This document shows positions 56,536-64,000 of a DNA stretch of 64,000 nt, one piece after another. The stretch is taken from positions 1 through 64,000 of the forward strand of contig JAEUVO010000015.1 of NCBI GenBank assembly GCA_016786885.1. Direction: 5' to 3'. Position 1 is the first letter of the stretch. Each line of letters starts with the position of its first letter. Made by a program: the position numbers and the translations under genes. The notes beneath the pieces are model-generated. The model saw only the letters and a program-made list of their open reading frames with translations. It ran no database searches and was not told where the DNA came from. The stretch is from Chitinophagaceae bacterium. GTDB taxonomy: Bacteria; Bacteroidota; Bacteroidia; Chitinophagales; Chitinophagaceae.

Positions 56536-58197
56536 TTAGAACTCAACAGTTGTTTCCAGGGTATCATTACCTCTCTTGTAGGTCACTTTTGTTTTATCTC
56601 CTTTTTTAAATTTGCCGAGTGTTTGCATATAGCTTTCCATAGAAGTGATCTTGTAGTTTCCTATCTGCAAAATGATATCCCCTGCTTTTAGTCCGGCTTT
56701 TTGTGCCGGCTTACCTTCACTTACCCCATCAGCTCTCAGGCCGGTACCGGAGTAAGTATAATCAGGCATCACCCCCATCGTTACACTGAAGCGGGCAGAA
56801 GTGGTGGTTTGGGTTTCCCTTGTTTTTAAAAAAGCAAGCTTGTTGTTGTTGTTCAGCGATTCAACCAACCCGGTAATATGCTGTAATATGGACGCAATAC
56901 CATTATAATTTATTTTATCTGCATCATCTGAAGGTTTATGATAATCTGTATGCAGGCCGGTAAAATAGAAAAGCACTGGGATATCTTTCCGGTAAAAAGA
57001 AGTATGGTCGCTGGGGCCAGTGCCGCTGGAGTCGTATTTAAAAAGAAAGTCTTGTCTATCCCTAAAAAGGGTTGAGTTATAAAATTCTCCCCATTGGGGT
57101 GAAGTGCCATAACCTCCAACGGTTAATGCTTTTGTACTATCACTCAGTCTACCCACCATATCCATATTGATCATGTAGTTCGCCGACTTCAAATCAATAG
57201 TAGGGTTCTCAGTAAAATATTTTGAGCCGTATAAACCCAGCTCCTCTCCCGAAAAAGCAATGAAGAGATAATTATTATTCTTCGCTTTTGATTGTTTCAT
57301 TTTTTTTGACAGCTCTATCAGGGCTGCTGTTCCGCTGGCATTATCATCTGCTCCGTTGTGTATAGACGGTTCAAGAGTTGTATGCCGGGAGTTTCCATCC
57401 TCCCCATACCCGAGATGATCGAAGTGGGCTCCTAATATTACTGTTGTTGCTGCTCCGTTATCAATATAACCAAGCACATTATATCCGGTTCTCTTCTTTT
57501 CGCTAAGAGCAGTGGTAAATTTTATGGTAAGCGTAGCTGAAGGATCTTTAAAATATTTAGCAGCCGCTTCTTTTTTTATATACAGGACCGGAATAGAAAG
57601 TATTTCTGATTTGTCTTTTCCGTTAAATACCAGTTTATCATCAATTGATGATGTATTATATAATATCACTGCGGAGGCCCCCCTGTCCTTTGCTTTTTTG
57701 CAGTTGGTATAGATATAATTTGACAGGTCAAAATGAGGATTCGTTTTGTTTTCCTCTAATTGATCTTTCAGATCAATAAACCAGGGCATGTCTGCTTCCT
57801 GTACAGCAATAGATGGCAGGGCTTCCATCTTTTGATTTGGACTGAAAGGGAAGGGGAAAAAATCCTTTCCTTGTACAAGCATGTTATTATTGATACTAAA
57901 AGTAGTTGAGTCATCAATTTTCTTACCCTCATTTACTTCAAATGGCTGATAAAATTCTTTGCTGCCTTTTGGCAAAAGACCGGCCGACCTGAACTGGCTG
58001 CTGATATACTCCATGGCCAGTTTTTCCCCATTCGTCCCGGTACGACGTCCTTCCAGTTTATCATCTGCCAGGTATTGAATATGTGATTTCAGGCTGGCTA
58101 GTGTTTCAATATCTGTCTTGCTTACTTTTTTGGAAGACGAACAGGCTGAGAAAATCAACAGTGCTGTTATTACTGCAATTCTGGAAAAGAGGGACAT
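56536..58197 (-). CDS. M28-family metallopeptidase lipoprotein with PA and PDZ domains
   Basis: With the ATG at 58197 the product has 553 residues and a lipobox LIFSAC. A PA domain lies at about 130-230. The M28 core has the zinc ligands: HFDHLGYG, HNGADDNASGTAAL, AFSGEELGLYGS, MINMDMVGR and DHTSFYRK. A C-terminal PDZ domain follows (GLRADGVSEGKPAQKAGLKA, DIILQIGNYKI). M28 enzymes are aminopeptidases or carboxypeptidases of the envelope. A TAnnTTTG box is 24 bp upstream. Confidence 0.93.
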   Translation of the reverse strand: MSLFSRIAVITALLIFSACSSSKKVSKTDIETLASLKSHIQYLADDKLEGRRTGTNGEKLAMEYISSQFRSAGLLPKGSKEFYQPFEVNEGKKIDDSTTFSINNNMLVQGKDFFPFPFSPNQKMEALPSIAVQEADMPWFIDLKDQLEENKTNPHFDLSNYIYTNCKKAKDRGASAVILYNTSSIDDKLVFNGKDKSEILSIPVLYIKKEAAAKYFKDPSATLTIKFTTALSEKKRTGYNVLGYIDNGAATTVILGAHFDHLGYGEDGNSRHTTLEPSIHNGADDNASGTAALIELSKKMKQSKAKNNNYLFIAFSGEELGLYGSKYFTENPTIDLKSANYMINMDMVGRLSDSTKALTVGGYGTSPQWGEFYNSTLFRDRQDFLFKYDSSGTGPSDHTSFYRKDIPVLFYFTGLHTDYHKPSDDADKINYNGIASILQHITGLVESLNNNNKLAFLKTRETQTTTSARFSVTMGVMPDYTYSGTGLRADGVSEGKPAQKAGLKAGDIILQIGNYKITSMESYMQTLGKFKKGDKTKVTYKRGNDTLETTVEF

Positions 58198-58221
58198 CAT
58201 ATACAACAGGTTTGTGAGCTG

Positions 58222-58229
58222 CAAAGGTA
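58222..58229 (-). promoter_or_regulatory. Putative -7 box of the M28 peptidase operon
   Basis: The minus strand reads TACCTTTG, an exact TAnnTTTG, 24 bp before the start codon. The same string occurs upstream of asnS. Confidence 0.4.
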
Positions 58230-58313
58230 TTGAGCTGCTTTCTTTTTCCTTTGATTTACCGTCATAATTCGGTTATTCTTTTTCCGCATTGATGTTTTCA
58301 AAAATCGTATTTC

Positions 58314-58333
58314 GTAAGGTCATTTGACCTTAC
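58314..58333. promoter_or_regulatory. Perfect operator-like dyad upstream of feoB
   Basis: GTAAGGTCA (58314-58322) and TGACCTTAC (58325-58333) form a perfect 9-bp inverted repeat with a 2-bp spacer, 29 bp before the feoB start. Its size and place suit a dimeric repressor. A DtxR/MntR- or Fur-type iron regulator is the natural guess, but no regulator gene is nearby. Confidence 0.6.
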
Positions 58334-58362
58334 CGTTCTACTTTTGCTGGCTTGCCGAAGGC

Positions 58363-60489
58363 ATGCCCGAAAAAGTGCAGGAAAAAAAGCTACATATTGC
58401 CCTTGTTGGTAACCCTAATAGCGGAAAAAGTTCGCTATTTAATTGTCTTACCGGGCTGAACCAGCAGGTAGGGAATTTTCCCGGGGTAACGGTTGACAAA
58501 AAAACGGGGGCCGCTGTTTTTGCGGGGGTTCCTGCCGAAATAATTGACCTGCCCGGCAGCTACAGCCTTTATCCCAAAAGACTGGACGAATGGGTTAGCT
58601 ATAAAGTGCTGGTGGGGGAAGATAAAGATATAAGGGCAGATGTGGTGGTGACCGTAGCCGATGCCAGTAACCTGAAAAGAAACCTTCTTTTTTGCACACA
58701 GATCATTGATTTGAAGATCCCGGTGGTGGTAGTACTGACCATGATGGACCTGGCCAGACAAAAGGGAATCAAAATTGATCTTGCTGCTCTGGAAAGAGAA
58801 CTGGGTGTGCCGGTAGTGGCTGTGAACCCAAGAAAAAACAAGGGAATAGCTGAATTAAAAAAAGCAATCTCTCTTACAGTTCAGCAAGCATATAAAACAC
58901 CAGTGAGGGATTTTATTGATAATAAATCGCTGGCAGAGGCTCCTGTTGATGAAGTAAAGCAACATTTTCCGCAGATCAGCGATTACAAGGCTATCCATTA
59001 TCTCATCAATCATGAGTCATTTGATCTGACTCCTGCCATACAGGAAACTATTGAGAATATTGAGGTAAAAAACAATTTCAATCCTACAAAAACACAGGCA
59101 GAAGAAATATTACAGCGATACAGTCGTATCCGGCATGTCATGCAACAGGCGGTATCGGAACCTGATCCTTTGCAAAAATCGTTGTTCACTGAAAAACTGG
59201 ATAATGTATTACTCCATCGGCGCTGGGGCTATCTCATCCTGCTGGCGGTTCTTTTTCTATTGTTTCAAAGTGTGTTCTGGCTGGCGCAACATCCGATGGA
59301 CTGGATAGAGCTGGGTTTTGCAAAAATCAGTGAATACTTATCATCATCACTACCAGACAACCGCTGGACCGACTTATTAATAAACGGTGTGGTTGCCGGG
59401 CTTAGCGGTATATTGGTTTTTGTACCGCAGATTATGATTCTGTTTGGATTGATTACTCTGCTGGAAGACAGTGGTTATATGGCCCGTATCAGTTTTTTGT
59501 CAGACAGGTTGATGCGAAGTGTGGGCCTGAACGGTAAAAGTGTGATGCCTATGATCAGCGGTTTTGCCTGTGCTGTTCCTGCCATCATGAGTGCCCGGAA
59601 TATTGAAAACCGGAAAGAACGTTTGCTAACCATCCTGATCACACCGCTCATGAGCTGCTCAGCCCGTCTGCCTGTTTATACCATTTTAATTGCACTGGTA
59701 ATTCCTCAAACATACTTACTTGGTTTTTTGAGTGTGCAGGGATTGGTGATGATGGGATTGTATTTGCTTGGATTAGTAATGGCCCTGATCGTTTCCTATA
59801 TAGCGAAATGGTTTATTCATATTAAAGAGAAGAGTTTCTTCATTCTTGAATTACCCACTTATCGTTCGCCAAGATGGAAGAATGTATTTCCCACGATGAT
59901 CAGCAAGGCCCGCATATTTGTGATGGATGCAGGTAAGATCATCATGATCATCAGTCTTGTGCTGTGGGCACTGAGTTCTTTTGGCCCGGGTAATACAATG
60001 CAAAATCTGTCGCAGCAATATGAACAACTAAAAATAGAACCGGGTGCAGATCTGGCACAATTGGAAAAAGAATACCACACTGTTAAACTGGAGAAATCCT
60101 ATGCCGGTATTATTGGCAAATCGCTGGAACCAGTTATCACGCCGCTTGGTTATGACTGGAAGATCGGTATTGCGCTGGTCACCTCCTTTGCAGCAAGGGA
60201 GGTTTTTGTGGGAACAATGGCTACATTGTATAGTGTAGGTGATGATGATAACAGTTTGTTGCTAAAAGAAAAAATGAAAGCAGCAGTAAGACATGATGGC
60301 ACTCCGGTTTTTACTCTTGCTACTGGTTTATCACTCATGATATTTTATGTGTTCGCCATGCAATGTATGAGTACATTGGCCGTGGTAAAAAGAGAAACAA
60401 AAAGTTGGAAATGGCCGGTGATACAGTTGATTTATATGACGGGGCTGGCTTATGTAATGAGTTGGGTGGTTTTCGAATTATTCAAATAA
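58363..60489 (+). CDS. feoB: Ferrous iron transport protein B
   Basis: A longer frame from a TTG at 58324 would run through the operator, so the ATG at 58363 is chosen (708 residues). The GTPase has G1 GNPNSGKS (16-23) and G3 DLPG (62-65), but the G4 position reads TMMD (126-129) where NxxD is expected. Membrane helices follow with the gate motifs SGFACAVPAIMSARN and CSARLPVYTILI. FeoB imports Fe2+ across the inner membrane. No feoA lies next to it. Confidence 0.95.
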   Translation: MPEKVQEKKLHIALVGNPNSGKSSLFNCLTGLNQQVGNFPGVTVDKKTGAAVFAGVPAEIIDLPGSYSLYPKRLDEWVSYKVLVGEDKDIRADVVVTVADASNLKRNLLFCTQIIDLKIPVVVVLTMMDLARQKGIKIDLAALERELGVPVVAVNPRKNKGIAELKKAISLTVQQAYKTPVRDFIDNKSLAEAPVDEVKQHFPQISDYKAIHYLINHESFDLTPAIQETIENIEVKNNFNPTKTQAEEILQRYSRIRHVMQQAVSEPDPLQKSLFTEKLDNVLLHRRWGYLILLAVLFLLFQSVFWLAQHPMDWIELGFAKISEYLSSSLPDNRWTDLLINGVVAGLSGILVFVPQIMILFGLITLLEDSGYMARISFLSDRLMRSVGLNGKSVMPMISGFACAVPAIMSARNIENRKERLLTILITPLMSCSARLPVYTILIALVIPQTYLLGFLSVQGLVMMGLYLLGLVMALIVSYIAKWFIHIKEKSFFILELPTYRSPRWKNVFPTMISKARIFVMDAGKIIMIISLVLWALSSFGPGNTMQNLSQQYEQLKIEPGADLAQLEKEYHTVKLEKSYAGIIGKSLEPVITPLGYDWKIGIALVTSFAAREVFVGTMATLYSVGDDDNSLLLKEKMKAAVRHDGTPVFTLATGLSLMIFYVFAMQCMSTLAVVKRETKSWKWPVIQLIYMTGLAYVMSWVVFELFK

Positions 60490-61368
60490 CTATTTCTGTC
60501 CAAAATATTCCCACAGCATTTTTGAAATCTTTCTCGCCGTTGCCCATGCCTCATTCTCATATCTCCAGCTGAGATCTTTGTTATTCTTGGTAAAAATGCA
60601 AAAAATATAAGGGTTGTCCGGTGCGTTTACCAGCAGCACTTCGCTTCTTGAAGCATTCACACATCCGTTCTTGCTAAAAACTTCAATAGTGGGTGGTATT
60701 TGTGAAATCGCTTCGTTCTCGTCCCAGTAGTTCCTTCCAAGACAACGCATCATTCTTTCGCAGGCCGAAGAAGAAATCACTCTATTCGTATAAATCATTT
60801 CGAATAGTTTTCCCATTTCTGCCGGTGTGGTCTGCCCCCAGCCATATTGCGTTCTGTTATTTTCTCTTCCCGGTGTTCTTGAATTTACTCTTGTATTTTT
60901 CAATCCAAGGTTGTCCAGAATTTCATTGATCCTTGTTCCGGTACCAGCAAGACTTTGCAGCCAGAGGCTGGCTGTATTGTCACTGATGGTCAGCATCAGC
61001 ATGATCACTTTTTTCAAAGCTATCTTTTCGTCGTTTTTAAAAGAACCGAGTATATCTGATCCTGCATACAGTAATGAGTCTTTATAGATCAGCAAAGAAT
61101 CATATTTTATTTCTCCTTTTTCTATTTTATCCATGATACCCGCCAGAATAGGCACTTTTACAATACTAGCCGTTGGAAAGATAGTATCAGCATTAATAGA
61201 AACTGTTTTGCCCGTCCGAAGATTTTTTACATAAATACCAATATTGCCATTGAAGCCGCTGATTGCTTCCTTTATTTTTGCTTCCAGTTTTTTATCTGTT
61301 TTCTGTGCAGATAAAAAAAGGAACGGAGAGAGCATGAATATCAGAAAAAATGTTTTTTGCATAGTCAT
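60490..61368 (-). CDS. Class-A beta-lactamase-like serine hydrolase (secreted)
   Basis: The start is the ATG at 61368, which overlaps the stop of the upstream gene (TAATG), giving 292 residues and a signal peptide ending near FLSAQ. SxxK is in TASIVKVPIL, SDN in TISDNTAS, and the third motif appears as KNG in FSKNGCVNAS instead of KTG or KSG. The usual omega-loop glutamate was not clearly recognised. It may be a peptidase or a divergent lactamase. Its co-translation with an amidohydrolase is clear. Confidence 0.85.
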   Translation of the reverse strand: MTMQKTFFLIFMLSPFLFLSAQKTDKKLEAKIKEAISGFNGNIGIYVKNLRTGKTVSINADTIFPTASIVKVPILAGIMDKIEKGEIKYDSLLIYKDSLLYAGSDILGSFKNDEKIALKKVIMLMLTISDNTASLWLQSLAGTGTRINEILDNLGLKNTRVNSRTPGRENNRTQYGWGQTTPAEMGKLFEMIYTNRVISSSACERMMRCLGRNYWDENEAISQIPPTIEVFSKNGCVNASRSEVLLVNAPDNPYIFCIFTKNNKDLSWRYENEAWATARKISKMLWEYFGQK

Positions 61369-62672
61369 TATTTCATGTTCATATAATCTATTACCAATTG
61401 ACAAAAAGCGTTGATTCCTGTTTTCATTCCCTGATCATCCACAAAGAAATCAGCTGTGTGATGTGGTGGTGCTTTTTTAGGATCATTTCCCCTGGGCATA
61501 CCTCCAAGATAAAAGAAAAAGGCAGGGGCTTTTGTTCCATAATATGAAAAATCCTCGGCGCCGGTAACCCAGTTTCTTTCTCTTACATTTCCTGCTCCTG
61601 CAGCGGCTTCCAGTGAAGGAATCATTTTTTTTACCAGCTCGGGTGTATTATATGTAACCAGTGTTTTTGTTTCGATACTTACTTCGGCTGTGGCGCCTGA
61701 AGCTTCCGCTATTTTTTGAGCAGTCCATTTTATTTTTTCATGCACTTCTTTTTGCATGTTATTATCCAGTGTTCTTATTGTTCCGTCCATTACACACTCC
61801 TCCGGGATGATATTGTTTCTCACCCCGCCATGTATTTTTCCAACAGTAATCACTACTGGGGCTTTTGTTAATTCAGATTGTCTGCTTACGATTGACTGCA
61901 GGCCTTCTATTATTTGTGCGGAAACCTGTATCGGATCTATTCCCTTCCACGGCTGTGAACCATGGCTGCCCTTCCCTTTTACTTTTATGCTAAACCAATC
62001 GGATGATGCCATAAATGCGCCTGGTTTATACTCTATGCGTCCAATTTCAATATCTGATCCGATATGTAACCCAAAAATTACATCCACTTTAGGATTATCC
62101 ATCACTCCTTCTTTTACCATCAGATCGGCGCCCCCTTCTTCTCCTGCCGGCGGCCCTTCTTCTGCAGGCTGAAATATGAATTTCACCGTTCCTTTTATAT
62201 CATTCCTCATACCAGATAATATCTCTGCCACACTCATGAGTATTGCTACATGGGTATCATGACCACAAGCATGCATTACTCCTACCTCTTGTCCGTTGTA
62301 AGTTGATTTTTGTTTAGATGCGAAAGGGATATTTACTTTTTCTACAATTGGCAATGCGTCCATATCGGCACGCAAAGCTATGCATGGTCCGGGTTTCCCT
62401 CCTTTTAATATTCCTACCACCCCCGTCTTTGCTACTCCTTCTTTTACATCTATTCCCAAACTTTTCAAATGTGTTGCAATTATTTTTGATGTCCGGAATT
62501 CCCGGTTACCCAGTTCAGGATTCATATGCAGGTCTTTTCTCCATTCAATGCATTTTGATTCAATTCTATCTGCTGCTGCCGTCATTTTTTCTTTGAGCCT
62601 GGTGATATCTGTTTGCGAAAACAATTGTGCTGTAGAGGTGAGCAGCAGAATTGACAATAGTGTTTTTCTCAT
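61368..62672 (-). CDS. Secreted M20-family amidohydrolase
   Basis: The 434 residues start with a signal peptide (LLSILLLTSTAQLFSQ). The M20D motifs are IALRADMDALPIVEK, VGVMHACGHDTHVAI, IFQPAEEGPPAGEEGGADLM and VTGAEDFSYYGTKAPAFFFY. Related enzymes hydrolyse N-acyl or indole-acetyl amino acids. Here it is exported, so it acts in the periplasm. The downstream serine hydrolase is translationally coupled. Confidence 0.93.
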   Translation of the reverse strand: MRKTLLSILLLTSTAQLFSQTDITRLKEKMTAAADRIESKCIEWRKDLHMNPELGNREFRTSKIIATHLKSLGIDVKEGVAKTGVVGILKGGKPGPCIALRADMDALPIVEKVNIPFASKQKSTYNGQEVGVMHACGHDTHVAILMSVAEILSGMRNDIKGTVKFIFQPAEEGPPAGEEGGADLMVKEGVMDNPKVDVIFGLHIGSDIEIGRIEYKPGAFMASSDWFSIKVKGKGSHGSQPWKGIDPIQVSAQIIEGLQSIVSRQSELTKAPVVITVGKIHGGVRNNIIPEECVMDGTIRTLDNNMQKEVHEKIKWTAQKIAEASGATAEVSIETKTLVTYNTPELVKKMIPSLEAAAGAGNVRERNWVTGAEDFSYYGTKAPAFFFYLGGMPRGNDPKKAPPHHTADFFVDDQGMKTGINAFCQLVIDYMNMK

Positions 62673-62758
62673 TACTTATTTTTTATGAATTTACTTGAAA
62701 TGATGCTTTGGATGTTCTCGCTTTATCCTTACCTGAATTTATTTATATTTAAGTTCCA

Positions 62759-63997
62759 ATGCTGCTGCGCCACCTTCCTTTTCTTCGGGCTGTTCTTCTT
62801 CACAGCGTTACTGCCTTCGGTGGCCCACAGGCACATTTGGGCATGATGATGAAGACTTTTGTACGCAACAAGCCCTATGTCACAGAAAAAGAGCTGATGG
62901 AATACAATGCTTTTTGTCAGCTGCTGCCCGGAGCTTCTTCTACTCAAACGCTAACATTAATTGGATACAAAAGGGGCGGAGTTCCTCTGGCTGTACTAAC
63001 ACTCATAATATGGATACTTCCTGCCAGTATATTAATGGGAGCTTTCTCGTTCCTGTTACAATATATTGATAAAAGAGAGCTCGGAACAGATATTTTTAAA
63101 TTTATTCCCCCGATGGCGGCTGGGTTTTTAGGTTACGCTGTTATCCATATTTTCCCTCATGCAATAAAAAATACGATTACATGGGTCATCATGCTTTGTA
63201 GTGTAGCTGCTACTTACTTCCTGTTTGGAAGAACATGGGTCATTCCCGTATTAATTATTATCGGAGGAATTGCTACCAATTTCAGCCAAAAAAGGATTCC
63301 ACAAACGGAACAAGTTCCCCGTAAGATCAGGTGGTGGAATTTCTGGTTATTCGGAATCATTTTTATTGTGGCTGGTATTACCAGTGAGCTGGCACGAAAA
63401 AATGAATGGCCCAACAGAAAACCAATAAACCTCTTTGAAAATACTTACAGAATGGGAAGTCTGGTTTTTGGCGGAGGTCAGGTATTAATGCCCATGATGT
63501 ATGAACAATGGAGCATAAGACCCGAAGCTATAAGGGAAAAAAACCCAAATGCAGTACAAATTGACCAGGACAAATTATATACCGGTATGGGTATTGTTCA
63601 GGCCGTTCCGGGACCCGTATTTTCAATTGCGTCTTTTGCCGGGGGAATGGCCTTAAAAGACATGGGAACTGAAATGCAGGTTATTGGTTGTCTCATTGGA
63701 ATGATTGGTATTTTTTTGCCCAGTGCATTATTGGTCCTATTCTTTTTTCCTGTCTGGCACAACCTGAAAAAATATGCTGCGGTGTATCGTTCATTGGAAG
63801 GAATCAATGCTGTAGTTGTAGGAGTAATGCTGGCTTCTTCTTTTTATATTATGCGGGATATCTCTTTTATTGAGCCAAAAACAATAAGTCTTGTGAATAT
63901 ATTAGTGATATTGGGAACAATTCTGCTTTTGCATTTTACCCGGATACTCCCCCCGCTGATTGTTGTTACCTGTTTATTATTGGGTTATTTCTTATAG
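62759..63997 (+). CDS. chrA: Chromate transporter (ChrA, two-domain)
   Basis: The 412 residues contain two homologous halves, each with a glycine-rich motif: [13 protein letters not shown] with [16 protein letters not shown] in the first and [13 protein letters not shown] with [19 protein letters not shown] in the second. About ten membrane helices. ChrA exports chromate or imports sulfate-like anions. The gene is divergent from the M20 gene and ends near the window edge. Confidence 0.93.
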   Translation: MLLRHLPFLRAVLLHSVTAFGGPQAHLGMMMKTFVRNKPYVTEKELMEYNAFCQLLPGASSTQTLTLIGYKRGGVPLAVLTLIIWILPASILMGAFSFLLQYIDKRELGTDIFKFIPPMAAGFLGYAVIHIFPHAIKNTITWVIMLCSVAATYFLFGRTWVIPVLIIIGGIATNFSQKRIPQTEQVPRKIRWWNFWLFGIIFIVAGITSELARKNEWPNRKPINLFENTYRMGSLVFGGGQVLMPMMYEQWSIRPEAIREKNPNAVQIDQDKLYTGMGIVQAVPGPVFSIASFAGGMALKDMGTEMQVIGCLIGMIGIFLPSALLVLFFFPVWHNLKKYAAVYRSLEGINAVVVGVMLASSFYIMRDISFIEPKTISLVNILVILGTILLLHFTRILPPLIVVTCLLLGYFL

Positions 63998-64000
63998 TAG

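Noticed and set aside
58324..58362. Longer feoB start at a TTG
   Set aside because: It would place the operator-like dyad inside the coding region and adds residues not seen in FeoB; the ATG at 58363 is better.
62729..62947. 72-codon minus-strand ORF over the start of chrA
   Set aside because: It is a shadow of the chrA reading frame with no independent features.
1..64000. tRNA, rRNA and CRISPR loci
   Set aside because: I looked for T-loop-like GTTCRAATC strings, rRNA-like blocks and regularly spaced repeats and found nothing that held up; a tRNAscan run could still find one.

Overview
The window looks like chromosomal DNA of a member of the Bacteroidota, probably a Chitinophagaceae-type soil or freshwater organism. 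The evidence is indirect but consistent. There are TonB-type outer-membrane receptors with N-terminal carboxypeptidase-like domains, an IPExxxVDY-family protein, a Rho factor with a long charged insertion, a KdpD split into two genes, and several TAnnTTTG-type -7 promoter boxes. Strong Shine-Dalgarno sequences are rare. No rRNA, tRNA, CRISPR array, phage gene or recognisable transposase was found. The assignment below genus level is a guess.

Layout. (1) 1-2970: N-terminal part of a Prc/CtpA protease (minus strand), then a nucleotidyltransferase-like gene and an NtrC-type response regulator. (2) 3150-14115: a potassium supply cluster. It holds three single-helix micropeptides, kdpF, kdpA, kdpB, kdpC, an OmpL/BBP2-type porin, a Kup transporter, a KdpD sensor module and a separate membrane histidine kinase. 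The response regulator in (1) is the likely partner of the kinase. (3) 14182-22496: a secreted serine hydrolase with TPRs and two paralogous TonB-type barrels separated by a small secreted protein and a tiny ORF. (4) 22609-34485: SWIM/SNF2 helicase, ComB-family phosphatase, SRPBCC protein, GcvT, a secreted zincin, PspC-domain membrane protein with PadR regulator, NTF2-like protein and a DUF3089-type lipoprotein. (5) 34488-42710: two multi-pass GT-C-like membrane proteins, an orphan ExbD, a tandem universal stress protein, AsnS and Rho. (6) 42781-47396: a selenium locus made of mnmH and selD with two secreted-protein genes between them. No selA or selB is seen here, so the selenium branch visible is tRNA selenouridine. 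(7) 47397-54495: an accessory island. (8) 54496-63997: a minus-strand operon (M28 peptidase, IPExxxVDY protein, pterin dehydratase, lipoprotein, CtlX), then feoB, a class-A-like serine hydrolase, an M20 amidohydrolase and a ChrA transporter.

The most unusual part is the accessory island at 47.4-54.5 kb. It lies between the 3' ends of two convergent housekeeping operons. Two AT-rich single-gene units in it (a helix/strand-repeat membrane protein and a DinB-like protein) are each tightly bounded by inverted copies of a GTTAG...CTAAC sequence: 14 of 15 bp for one and 9 of 9 bp for the other. The boundaries sit inside long imperfect palindromes that are related to one another. This is the geometry of integron gene cassettes and attC sites, but the core sequence does not fit the attC consensus and no integrase is present. 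Between the two units lies a four-gene block: an AraC regulator divergent from a barrel protein, an NTF2/hydrolase fusion and a CMD/cupin fusion.

A second theme is short palindromic DNA inserted in frame in essential-looking genes (mnmH and selD), with a related palindromic intergenic spacer between the uspA-like gene and asnS. Feature calls rest on motifs read by eye in the sequence; no database search was possible.
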